64,000 bases of DNA. Origin: Christiangramia sp. OXR-203 (GTDB lineage Bacteria > Bacteroidota > Bacteroidia > Flavobacteriales > Flavobacteriaceae). Positions 47,405 through 55,563 of this stretch are shown here, piece after piece. The notes beneath the pieces were generated by a model. It saw only the letters and a program-made list of their open reading frames with translations. It was not told the origin of the DNA and ran no database searches. Made by a program: the position numbers and the translations under genes. The first letter of the stretch is position 1. Each line of letters begins with the position of its first letter. The DNA is taken from NCBI RefSeq assembly GCF_034372165.1, contig NZ_CP139698.1, positions 3,331,453-3,395,452 on the forward strand. Direction: 5' to 3'.

Positions 47405-48271
47405 TTAAGCTCTTCTTTTGAAATAGCCCAATAGTTTCTTTACGTAATTTTCGTCTGTCCGATTATTGATAGTCCCCGCGCCACTTACAGAGAAGCTTTG
47501 TAGAAAATAATCCATTCGCTCCTGATAATATTTTGAATACGAATTCCGAACAGATTTAGATCCCGTATCTACTGTGATGTAATCACCACTTTCCGAATCC
47601 TGCATTTGTACAAGACCAAGATTTGGAATACTCTCTTCCATTTTGTCAAAAATCCTGATCCCGGTCACATCATGTCTGTTCGATGCAATTTTAAGGGTAT
47701 GCTGATAGTCCTCATCCATAAAATCTGAAAGAATGAAAACGATCGCCTTTTTCTTCATGACATTAGACAGGTATTTCAATGCTCCTGTAATATCTGTTGC
47801 TGAATTTTCCGGGTGAAATTCGAGTAGTTCCCGAATGATTCTTAATACATGAGAACGCCCTTTTTTCGGCGGAATATAAAGTTCGATCTTATCTGTAAAT
47901 AACATCAAACCTATCTTATCATTATTTTTTGTTGCTGAAAATGCCAGTGTAGCAGCAATTTCAGTAACTACGTCTTTTTTAAATTGCTCGCGGGTACCAA
48001 AAAGTTCAGAACCTGAAACATCTACCATCAACATCATGGTGAGCTCACGTTCTTCTTCAAATACTTTTACAAATGGTTCATTATAACGTGCGGTAACATT
48101 CCAGTCAATATTTCGAACATCATCCCCAAACTGGTAAGATCTTACCTCGCTAAAGGTCATCCCGCGTCCTTTAAAAGTAGAGTGATATTCCCCGCCAAAG
48201 ACATGATCGCTCAGTCTGCGGGTTTTGATCTCTATTTTACGTACTTTTTTTAGGAGCTCTTTTGTATCCAT
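47405..48271 (-). CDS. DUF58 domain protein of the BAT operon
   Basis: The frame is open to a TTG at 48286; the ATG at 48271 follows a GAAGGAAGAG ribosome site and gives 288 aa. RLSDHVFGGEYHSTFKGRGMTFSEVRSYQFGDDVRNIDW is the DUF58 region (shown as motif GEYHS...GDDVRNIDW), followed by a VWA-like fold (MMLMVDVSGSELFG). DUF58 proteins almost always accompany a MoxR ATPase, as here. They are thought to be its substrate or adaptor. No membrane helix is seen. Confidence 0.93.
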   Translation of the reverse strand: MDTKELLKKVRKIEIKTRRLSDHVFGGEYHSTFKGRGMTFSEVRSYQFGDDVRNIDWNVTARYNEPFVKVFEEERELTMMLMVDVSGSELFGTREQFKKDVVTEIAATLAFSATKNNDKIGLMLFTDKIELYIPPKKGRSHVLRIIRELLEFHPENSATDITGALKYLSNVMKKKAIVFILSDFMDEDYQHTLKIASNRHDVTGIRIFDKMEESIPNLGLVQMQDSESGDYITVDTGSKSVRNSYSKYYQERMDYFLQSFSVSGAGTINNRTDENYVKKLLGYFKRRA

Positions 48272-48341
48272 CTCTTCCTTCAACAATATTTATGAACCGG
48301 TAATTTTAATACCAATCTTCGGCCGTGCACGATCTTGATCG

Positions 48342-49346
48342 CTATGGCACTTCGATTTCATTCACGATCTTGTTGATAAGATCTTCCGAAGTAATATTTT
48401 CAGCTTCGGCCTCATAAGTGATTCCAATTCTATGTCTTAGTACATCATGTACTACGGCACGAACATCTTCTGGTACCACATATCCACGACGACGAATAAA
48501 TGCATAACATTTGGAAGCGATCGCAAGGTTGATACTTCCCCTTGGCGAAGCTCCAAAACTTATCAATGGTTTGATATCTGAAAGATTATAATTCTCTGGA
48601 GTTCTTGTCGCAAAAATGATATCAAGAATATATTTTTCGATCTTTTCATCCATATAAACTTCACGAACTGCGCTTTGTGCACGAAGGATCTGTTCAAGAC
48701 TTACTACAGGGTTCACTTTTTCAAAAGCACCTTTAAGATTGGCGCGAATGATCAATTGTTCCTCTGCCATTTTCGGGTATTTGATCACCGTCTTTAGCAT
48801 GAATCTATCTACCTGTGCCTCTGGCAGCGGATAAGTTCCCTCCTGTTCCACCGGGTTTTGAGTCGCCATCACCAGGAATGGTTTATCCAGAATGAAAGTT
48901 TCATCACCAATGGTTACCTGCTTTTCCTGCATGGCTTCCAGTAATGCCGATTGGACCTTTGCCGGAGCACGGTTGATCTCATCTGCAAGCACGAAATTCG
49001 CGAAAATGGGCCCTTTCTTTATACTGAAGTCATTCTCTTTCATATTATAGATCAGGGTTCCCACTACATCTGCAGGTAGAAGATCTGGTGTGAATTGCAC
49101 CCTGCTGAAGCTTCCATGAACGGCCTGAGACAAGGTGTTGATTGCAAGAGTTTTTGCTAGTCCCGGAACCCCTTCTAAAAGGATATGTCCCTGGCCTAAA
49201 AGGCCGATTAGCAAGCGTTCGACCATATGATTCTGCCCTACGATGACTTTGTTCATCTCACGGGTTAGCAGGTCTACAAAAGCACTCTCTCTTTCAATTT
49301 TTTCGTTAATACTGGCTATATCAACAGATGAATCGTTTTCCATCAT
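48342..49346 (-). CDS. moxR: MoxR-family AAA+ ATPase
   Basis: A 334-aa cytoplasmic ATPase, first gene of the BAT operon. Walker A is GVPGLAKT (59-66), Walker B is VLADEINRAP, sensor 1 is VMATQNPVEQEGTYPLPEAQ, and the arginine finger region is DRFMLKT. The C-terminal lid contains GASPRGSINLAIASK and RGYVVPEDV. MoxR ATPases act as chaperones that assemble or insert metal into VWA partners. ATG at 49346 or 49343; the difference is one codon. Confidence 0.95.
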   Translation of the reverse strand: MMENDSSVDIASINEKIERESAFVDLLTREMNKVIVGQNHMVERLLIGLLGQGHILLEGVPGLAKTLAINTLSQAVHGSFSRVQFTPDLLPADVVGTLIYNMKENDFSIKKGPIFANFVLADEINRAPAKVQSALLEAMQEKQVTIGDETFILDKPFLVMATQNPVEQEGTYPLPEAQVDRFMLKTVIKYPKMAEEQLIIRANLKGAFEKVNPVVSLEQILRAQSAVREVYMDEKIEKYILDIIFATRTPENYNLSDIKPLISFGASPRGSINLAIASKCYAFIRRRGYVVPEDVRAVVHDVLRHRIGITYEAEAENITSEDLINKIVNEIEVP

Positions 49347-49444
49347 GATTTTTCGGATTTTGATGTCGTGAATATACGTACATCATGTAAGCGTCGCAAA
49401 TTGTTATTTTATTGGACTTACGTTGGTTAAAAAAAGGTTAAAAT

Positions 49445-49478
49445 AGAAAAGGCAGTACTCTGAAGTACTGCCTTTTCT
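49445..49478. terminator. Intrinsic terminator of the DUF4382 gene
   Basis: AGAAAAGGCAGTACT (49445-49459) and AGTACTGCCTTTTCT (49464-49478) form a perfect 15-bp stem around a 4-nt loop. It separates the DUF4382 gene from moxR. Confidence 0.85.
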
Positions 49479-49498
49479 ATTTCATATGTTCTAAAAAC

Positions 49499-50347
49499 CT
49501 ATAGCTCTATCTCACCAAGATCTGTAGTTTCGTTTGGACGAACTTCCACATCACTTACTGTATAGACTGTAAGACCTGAGGAAATCTGAGGTGTGATCTT
49601 CACATCGTAAGTTCCAGCAGGTACTCCGTTTAATGCGAAATCTCCATCTGTATTTGTATAAGCCGATACTGTAATTCCATTTCCAGTAAGCACAACCAGC
49701 GACTGAACATCACTAGTTAAAGCGGCTGGAACAACAGTTGTTCCAACTACCATTCCGGCGTTGGCCTCTGCACTCAATCTAATTACAGGCTTAAGGTTAT
49801 AACCTCCATTTCCTGTCTCGACAATTGATTGTTCAACATCAAAGTCAAGAAGAAATGCATAATTTTCACCACCTTCTAAACGCTGATTCAATTGTAATTT
49901 AAGACCAGATTGTTGTGCACTTGGAGTATTTAAAGCTTTAGTTTCTCCATCTACAACCACTGTGTTATCAGGTCCTAAGATCAATCTCATTTGCCCTACA
50001 TAGCCTGCTTCAATTTCAGTATCTGCAAGTAGTTGTGAAACTCCGCCAGTAAGTTCAAGTAAGTCGTAGATCCCTGTGTTCACATCTTCCACAGTCACCC
50101 ATTCGCTACCTTCTGTTCCATCATCGTCGGTCGCATCCAGATCGTCATCAGCTTCAAGCTGAATCTCTATTCCCTGCACATCGATAAAAACTGCATCATA
50201 ATCTCCAGGAGCATCTGTCATTCTAATGCTTAGATTAGCCATTTCAGAAGAAGATCCATCTGAATCATCATCATTACAACTCACAAGTCCAACAGATATT
50301 AGCGTTGCTACCAGTAGGCTTTTAAAACTTACACTTAAGTATTTCAT
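49499..50347 (-). CDS. DUF4382 lipoprotein
   Basis: A 282-aa predicted lipoprotein (LISVGLVSCNDDD, lipidated Cys24). The DUF4382 domain runs from about residue 36 to 190: LSIRMTDAPGDYDAVFIDVQGIEIQ, YDLLELTGGVSQLLADTEI and QMRLILGPDN. The C-terminal 80 residues look like a carboxypeptidase-regulatory beta-sandwich (GTYDVKITPQISSGLTVYTV). An Asp-rich insert lies at about 65-80. The function of the family is unknown. It is transcribed alone, with its own terminator. Confidence 0.87.
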   Translation of the reverse strand: MKYLSVSFKSLLVATLISVGLVSCNDDDSDGSSSEMANLSIRMTDAPGDYDAVFIDVQGIEIQLEADDDLDATDDDGTEGSEWVTVEDVNTGIYDLLELTGGVSQLLADTEIEAGYVGQMRLILGPDNTVVVDGETKALNTPSAQQSGLKLQLNQRLEGGENYAFLLDFDVEQSIVETGNGGYNLKPVIRLSAEANAGMVVGTTVVPAALTSDVQSLVVLTGNGITVSAYTNTDGDFALNGVPAGTYDVKITPQISSGLTVYTVSDVEVRPNETTDLGEIEL

Positions 50348-50507
50348 ATGTTGATTTTATTTGGTTCAGCGTGAGAACGGCAATCCCTGTGCTAAATTTC
50401 AGCCTTTGAATCGATTTAACTCTTTTTAACTCAACTTAACCATGCTTTAATACACGAATAGCCAATGCTAAGTAATACTTTCTTACTTTAGAAAATAAAT
50501 TTCGAAT

Positions 50508-51257
50508 ATGAAAACAGCCCTTATAACCGGCGCTACGAGCGGGATAGGAAAGTCTACTGCTATACGCTTTGCAGTGGAAGGATTTAGATTAATACTTTGT
50601 GGTCGTCGCCTCGAAAGACTTCAGCAATTACAGCAGGAACTGGCTGTAGAAACCGAGGTACATATCCTCAATTTTGATGTAAGAAATCGACAGGAAGTAT
50701 TTGATAATATTGACAGTCTTCCGGAGGAATTCAGGCAAATCGATATTCTCGTGAATAACGCTGGTAATGCCCATGGATTGGATCCAATTCAATTTGGTGA
50801 TATGGATGACTGGGACAATATGCTGGACATCAATGTAAAAGGTCTTTTATATATGAGTAAGGCGGTCATCCCGGGAATGATGGAAAGACAATCTGGTCAT
50901 ATTATCAATATTGGTTCTACTGCGGGAAAAGAAGTCTATCCAAATGGAAATGTGTACTGTGCCAGCAAACATGCGGTGGATGCTATTAATCAGGGAATGC
51001 GAATCGACCTCAATGGCAACGGAATTCGGGTTGGTGCAATAAATCCAGGACTCACCGAAACTGAATTTAGCGATGTAAGATTTAAAGGAGATGCTGCTAA
51101 AGCTGATAAGGTTTACCAGGGTTTTCAAGCCTTACAACCTGAAGATATTGCAGACATTATTCACTTTACAGTTACCAGACCTTACCATGTAAACATCGCC
51201 GACCTTACCGTCATGTGTACAGCACAGGCCAGCAGCACTATTGTCGATAAAAACTAG
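50508..51257 (+). CDS. Short-chain dehydrogenase/reductase
   Basis: A 249-aa NAD(P)-dependent oxidoreductase. The cofactor loop is ITGATSGIGKS (residues 7-16), with CGRRLERL suggesting NADP preference. NNAGNAHGLDP, the catalytic Ser in NIGSTAGKE and the YCASKHA tetrad follow. The pattern fits the YdfG/serine 3-dehydrogenase-like SDR subgroup. The substrate is unknown. The AlbA_2 gene starts 16 bp later, so an operon is likely. Confidence 0.9.
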   Translation: MKTALITGATSGIGKSTAIRFAVEGFRLILCGRRLERLQQLQQELAVETEVHILNFDVRNRQEVFDNIDSLPEEFRQIDILVNNAGNAHGLDPIQFGDMDDWDNMLDINVKGLLYMSKAVIPGMMERQSGHIINIGSTAGKEVYPNGNVYCASKHAVDAINQGMRIDLNGNGIRVGAINPGLTETEFSDVRFKGDAAKADKVYQGFQALQPEDIADIIHFTVTRPYHVNIADLTVMCTAQASSTIVDKN

Positions 51258-51273
51258 CGAATAGAATTGCGTC

Positions 51274-52410
51274 ATGATCAATAAAAGACTTCTTATTAAA
51301 AATCTGCTGGCTCATAATGATGAGAATAGCTTTTACGATAAGAAGAGGCAATTGAACATTGGCGAACGGGAAGGAAAAGCGAAATTTCTGAAGCATATCT
51401 GCGCGCTTTCCAATTCCAATCCTGAAAACAATTCTTATATCGTGATTGGAGTTGAGGATGAGGATAGCAAAATAGTAGGCATTGATTTTTTCGATGATAG
51501 TAAAATTCAGAATTTAATCAATGCTTACCTCAGCAATCCTCCGCGAATCTCTTATGAGAATATTCCTTTTCCTCATTTACCAGATCACCTAGTTGTTGGA
51601 CTGGTCACCATCAGGCCCAATCATGCAAAGATCTGTTCCTTCAGAAAAAATATATGGAAATATTACGGCGGGTCCATTTTTATGCGGGATGGAAGCATCT
51701 CAATGCCTAAGGTTTTTGATATAGAAATTCAGGATGTAAACTCGGCACAGGTAGCATCTATCGAAAATCATTCTCACAATAATATTGAATATACTCTGGA
51801 CGGCGTATTCGATTTTATGCGGAAAAGAAAGGATTATAGTCCTAGCTATAAGGTATTCAAGGAGTACTTCGTGGTATGCTGGGCGGGAAGGGAGAAAAAG
51901 ATCAATCAGCAATCCTATTATTCCCGGGTAGATATCGAGTTGATCAACGAACAGGTAAAACTATTCTATTCTGCGCTTGACGAGGTGAGTATTATTCAGA
52001 ATGAAGACAGTTTTAAGATCCTGGAATATGTGCATCTTGGATTACACGATCAGTTTAAGTACTATCCTTTAGAGGAAGTAACCATTAGTTTCGGTAATAA
52101 TGGAAGCTATGAAATTGAAAGTAATGTTATTTTTGAAGCTCCGAAGTTCGATAAAAAGACACTATATCATATTTATAATACCAATCGCAGTCTTGTGGAT
52201 AAATTGAGGAACGGTATTGATCTTAATACTGAAGATCTTAAGGATCTGCGGAATTTACCGTCTACCTATTTACTTTGCTATTTGAACAATTTTTCAGATG
52301 CATTGGATAAACTTGAAGAGGCCCGACCTTATCTGAAGAATTTTGGAGCTGAATATTACCAGTCCTACAAAGATAGTATGAGAATTTTAAGAAAAGTAAA
52401 ATATAATTAA
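51274..52410 (+). CDS. AlbA_2 (Schlafen-like) domain protein
   Basis: A 378-aa cytoplasmic protein. Residues about 20-140 match the AlbA_2 domain: EGKAKFLKHICALSNSN, NSYIVIGVEDEDSKIVGIDFF, NLINAYLSNPPRISYENI. The remaining 240 residues are not recognised (KDYSPSYKVFKEYFVVCWAGREKKI, LDEVSIIQNEDSFKILEYVHLGLHD). AlbA_2 proteins include nucleic-acid-binding regulators and nucleases; which applies here is not visible. The phosphatase gene follows after 1 nt, indicating a coupled operon. Confidence 0.8.
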   Translation: MINKRLLIKNLLAHNDENSFYDKKRQLNIGEREGKAKFLKHICALSNSNPENNSYIVIGVEDEDSKIVGIDFFDDSKIQNLINAYLSNPPRISYENIPFPHLPDHLVVGLVTIRPNHAKICSFRKNIWKYYGGSIFMRDGSISMPKVFDIEIQDVNSAQVASIENHSHNNIEYTLDGVFDFMRKRKDYSPSYKVFKEYFVVCWAGREKKINQQSYYSRVDIELINEQVKLFYSALDEVSIIQNEDSFKILEYVHLGLHDQFKYYPLEEVTISFGNNGSYEIESNVIFEAPKFDKKTLYHIYNTNRSLVDKLRNGIDLNTEDLKDLRNLPSTYLLCYLNNFSDALDKLEEARPYLKNFGAEYYQSYKDSMRILRKVKYN

Positions 52411-52411
52411 G

Positions 52412-53137
52412 ATGGCAAGAACATTCGCTATTGGAGATCTACATGGAGGAAAGAAAGCGCTAATTCAGCTATTGGAACGAATCGACTTGAAACCTGAGGA
52501 TACCCTGATCTTTCTGGGTGATTACGTAGATGGCTGGAGCGATTCTGCAAATACGGTTACATACCTCATCAAACTTGCCCGGCAAAACTCCTGTATTTTT
52601 ATTCGTGGGAATCATGATGATCTTGCACAAAAGTGGCTTGAAGGTGGAGAAATGAACGAAAAATGGCTGGAACATGGTGGCCAGTCAAGCATCGATGCCT
52701 ATCGCACTTTTACTCCTGAACAAATCGAAGCTCATATTCAATTCTTTAAGGATACTCTGAATTATTACCGACATGATAATCGGTTATTTGTTCATGCCGG
52801 TTTTACAAACTTACATGGTCCAGATTATGAATATTCAGACAAAGGTTTTTACTGGGACCGGACTTTATGGGAAATGGCGTTAGCGATGGATCCTTCGATT
52901 AAACCCGGTGATATGTTCTATCCAAAAAGACTTGCTCATTTTGATGAAATATTCATTGGGCATACTCCTGTGACCAGAATTGGTGAGACGAAACCTGTGA
53001 ATAAAGCAAATATCTGGAATGTAGATACTGGAGCAGCTTTTAAAGGACCAGTTTCAGCAATTAATGTAATTACCAAAGAAATCGTGCAAAGTGACCCGGT
53101 TTATACGCTATATCCTAACGAACAGGGCAGAAATTAG
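52412..53137 (+). CDS. PPP-type metallophosphoesterase
   Basis: A 241-aa serine/threonine phosphatase-like enzyme with all metal ligands: FAIGDLHGG (Asp9, His11), FLGDYVDGW (Asp37, Asp40) and IRGNHDD (Asn67, His68, Asp69). FVHAGF and FIGHTPV supply the later histidines. It resembles bacterial PrpA/ApaH-like phosphatases acting on phosphoproteins or dinucleotides. It is the third gene of a cluster with the SDR and AlbA_2 genes. Confidence 0.92.
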   Translation: MARTFAIGDLHGGKKALIQLLERIDLKPEDTLIFLGDYVDGWSDSANTVTYLIKLARQNSCIFIRGNHDDLAQKWLEGGEMNEKWLEHGGQSSIDAYRTFTPEQIEAHIQFFKDTLNYYRHDNRLFVHAGFTNLHGPDYEYSDKGFYWDRTLWEMALAMDPSIKPGDMFYPKRLAHFDEIFIGHTPVTRIGETKPVNKANIWNVDTGAAFKGPVSAINVITKEIVQSDPVYTLYPNEQGRN

Positions 53138-53304
53138 CATTCATTTACCATAGCTTCTCTATCCTTATTCATATCTTTGAAGTTCAAGTTTTTGAGGTTA
53201 TAATCCGCAGATTTTGAAGTTTTAGAAAAAATTTGCACGTTTATTGTAATTTATTGAACAAACAGGCTTTAATTAGCAGTCGAAAATCTACAAAGTACTA
53301 CAGA

Positions 53305-54309
53305 ATGGCAATGGATAATATACGTTTAGAAGTAATGAATACGGTGGAGAAATCTGTACAGGGTTTCATCGATAAATACCTTATCCCCGTTGAAGATATA
53401 TGGCAACCTACAGATCTTTTACCAAATCTTCAAACTGAAGATGGATTTGAAGGCGTACACCAGATTCGTGAAGAAGCTAAGGAACTGGGTTATGACTTTT
53501 GGGTAGTTTTAGTAGCCGATATGGTGACTGAAGAAGCTCTTCCCACATACGAATCCTGGTTAATGGATATGGAAGGCGTTAAACAACATGATGCGAGTAA
53601 AGGAGAATCTAATTCATGGGCTAAATGGGTAAGACACTGGACCGGAGAAGAAAACAGGCATGGTGATACTTTGAATAAATATCTTTACCTCTCGGGTAGA
53701 GTAGATATGAAAGAGATAGAAAAAACGACTCAGCACTTGATTAGTGATGGCTTCGATATTGGAACCGGGAGAGATCCATACAGAAACTTTATTTACACCA
53801 GTTTCCAGGAGCTAGCGACAAACATTTCTCACAAACGTGTGGGACAATTGGCTAAGCAAAAGGGTAATAAGATGCTGGCTAAGATGTGTAATATCATTGC
53901 AGGAGATGAAATGAGACATTACATGGCTTACAGAGAATTCGTAAAGACCATTTTCGAACATGACCCAAGCGAAATGATGTTGGCTTATGTAGATATGATG
54001 AAAAAGAAGATCGTAATGCCTGCTCAGTTCATTAGAGAATCTGGACAGGGAATTGCTGAAGCTTTTGAAAACTTTTCGAATGCTGCACAAAGATTAGGCG
54101 TATACACCACCATGGATTATATCGATATCCTGAAGAAGTTAAATGACTATTGGGAAATTGATAAGATGCGTGGTCTTAATGATGATGCTGAAAAAGCTCG
54201 TGATTACCTGATGGCTCTGCCAGACAGAATGACCAGGATCGCAGGAAGAATTGCGGTCCCACAGGATCCTCATACATTTAAATGGGTTGCCAATAACGGA
54301 ATGCTATAA
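53305..54309 (+). CDS. Acyl-[ACP] desaturase, soluble diiron type
   Basis: The open frame begins at a TTG (53233), but the ATG at 53305 gives the family-typical N-terminus (MAMDNIRLEVMNTVEKSV, 334 aa). The two diiron motifs are WTGEENRHG (Glu115, Glu116, His119) and IAGDEMRHY. TEEALPTYE holds a further ligand. It introduces a double bond, typically delta-9, into stearoyl- or palmitoyl-ACP, adjusting membrane fluidity. It is cytoplasmic and monocistronic, with a strong terminator. Confidence 0.93.
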   Translation: MAMDNIRLEVMNTVEKSVQGFIDKYLIPVEDIWQPTDLLPNLQTEDGFEGVHQIREEAKELGYDFWVVLVADMVTEEALPTYESWLMDMEGVKQHDASKGESNSWAKWVRHWTGEENRHGDTLNKYLYLSGRVDMKEIEKTTQHLISDGFDIGTGRDPYRNFIYTSFQELATNISHKRVGQLAKQKGNKMLAKMCNIIAGDEMRHYMAYREFVKTIFEHDPSEMMLAYVDMMKKKIVMPAQFIRESGQGIAEAFENFSNAAQRLGVYTTMDYIDILKKLNDYWEIDKMRGLNDDAEKARDYLMALPDRMTRIAGRIAVPQDPHTFKWVANNGML

Positions 54310-54330
54310 TAGAAATTCCATAAAGAATAC

Positions 54331-54360
54331 AAACCCTGCAGCTCACTTGCAGGGTTTTTT
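54331..54360 (+). terminator. Intrinsic terminator of the desaturase gene
   Basis: AAACCCTGCA (54331-54340) pairs with TGCAGGGTTT (from 54348) over a 7-nt loop and runs into T6, 22 bp past the stop. Confidence 0.85.
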
Positions 54361-54387
54361 AAATCTATAAATCACTAAAATAATTAT

Positions 54388-54936
54388 ATGAAAAAAATAA
54401 TTTTGGCCCTCGTTTGCGTATTTGCTACCAATTTTGCCCAGGCACAGAGCACAGAAAAGAGCAACGAGATCAAACTGAATATCGCAAATACCATTGCAAT
54501 CGCATCTGTAGAGTTTGGATATGAAAGATTCCTGGATGATCATCAATCTATCGAAGGAATGATCCTTATTAATGATCGTATCAACTATCATTCTGAAAGT
54601 GGTTCCAGAAAATTTGAAACCAATAGTTTTAAAGTTGGTTACAACTACTATTTTGGGGAAGAATACGCAGCATCAGGCTTATACGTAAATCCATTCCTGA
54701 AGTACAGAAGCGGTGAATTTAGCGAAGCTGCTCCAGATGCAGAATTCAATGGAGATCTAATTACAGATATGAACTCCTTTATCATTGGACTTGGCGGAGG
54801 TTATAAATGGAATTTCAATGATACGTTCGTGATAGGACCTTTCGTTAATATAGGCAGGAACTTTAGTGACGAGGTGAAAGACAGGTTCTCTGCTATCGAA
54901 TTCAATGCAGGTTTAAATATTGGCTATAGATTCTAA
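54388..54936 (+). CDS. Small outer-membrane beta-barrel protein
   Basis: A 182-aa protein with signal peptide (IILALVCVFATNFAQAQS). Amphipathic strands alternate through the chain (ASVEFGYERFLDDHQSIEGMILI, FKVGYNYYFG, IIGLGGGYKWNFNDTFVIGPFVNIG) and the protein ends FNAGLNIGYRF with a terminal Phe, typical of Bam substrates. The length fits an 8-stranded barrel. No enzymatic motif is seen. Terminators flank it on both sides. Confidence 0.8.
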   Translation: MKKIILALVCVFATNFAQAQSTEKSNEIKLNIANTIAIASVEFGYERFLDDHQSIEGMILINDRINYHSESGSRKFETNSFKVGYNYYFGEEYAASGLYVNPFLKYRSGEFSEAAPDAEFNGDLITDMNSFIIGLGGGYKWNFNDTFVIGPFVNIGRNFSDEVKDRFSAIEFNAGLNIGYRF

Positions 54937-54952
54937 TATTAAACTTCAGAAT

Positions 54953-54987
54953 AAAAAAAGCCGATTCTTGCAAATCGGCTTTTTTTT
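54953..54987. terminator. Bidirectional intrinsic terminator
   Basis: AAAAAAAGCCGATT (54953-54966) and AATCGGCTTTTTTTT (54973-54987) form a strong stem around a 6-nt loop, with A and T runs on either side of convergent genes. Confidence 0.88.
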
Positions 54988-55004
54988 GTAATTAAATTTT
55001 GGAA

Positions 55005-55406
55005 CTAGCTAAGTTGCTTAAAATTTTGTTTCCAAACTTTATAAGTTGCGAGATCTTTCTCCATTAAATTAAGACAGAAAGCAATCACCGCTGCATCATC
55101 TAAATAGCCTAATACCGGTATAAAATCCGGAATAAGGTCTATTGGTGACAACACATACAATAATGCCGCTCCGGCTGCTGCAATGATATTGAAAGGAATA
55201 TTCCTGTAATCTCCTTTAGCATAATCTTTAACCAGGGAAAAAAGGATCATTGCATCATCTAAATAACGCTTCAATTTTCCTTTAGTTTCGAATTTATTGA
55301 GAATTTTTTCCTCTTCATCGATCACCTTCCCTACATCATCCTTAGAAAAGTCTTCCGTTCTTTTCTGGTGTTCCTTTTCAGCCTGTTCTTTTGAAAATTC
55401 GCTCAT
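55005..55406 (-). CDS. YkvA/DUF1232 family membrane protein
   Basis: A 133-aa protein. The DUF1232 core is clear: IPFNIIAAAGAALLYVLSPIDLIPDFIPVLGYLDDAAVI contains the SPIDLIPD-x-IP-x2-G-x2-DD motif within two helices. The N-terminal 50 residues are highly charged (EKEHQKRTEDFSKDDVGKVI). The family's function is unknown. Convergent with the barrel gene across the shared terminator. Confidence 0.88.
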   Translation of the reverse strand: MSEFSKEQAEKEHQKRTEDFSKDDVGKVIDEEEKILNKFETKGKLKRYLDDAMILFSLVKDYAKGDYRNIPFNIIAAAGAALLYVLSPIDLIPDFIPVLGYLDDAAVIAFCLNLMEKDLATYKVWKQNFKQLS

Positions 55407-55515
55407 AATTTCTTTTGGTTTCTAATCCTCGAAAATAAAGATTATCTCAGCCTGATTCAAAATTGGGTCGCGTATTTAAGTATGATTTAACGATTTACGG
55501 TCAAGCATAACATAA

Positions 55516-55547
55516 AAAAACCCGCTATTCTTAAAAAGCGGGTTTTT
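55516..55547. terminator. Intrinsic terminator after the ALDH gene
   Basis: AAAAACCCGCT (55516-55526) pairs with AGCGGGTTTTT (55537-55547) over a 10-nt loop, 17 bp past the ALDH stop. Confidence 0.8.
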
Positions 55548-55563
55548 AATAAGTTTATAATAT

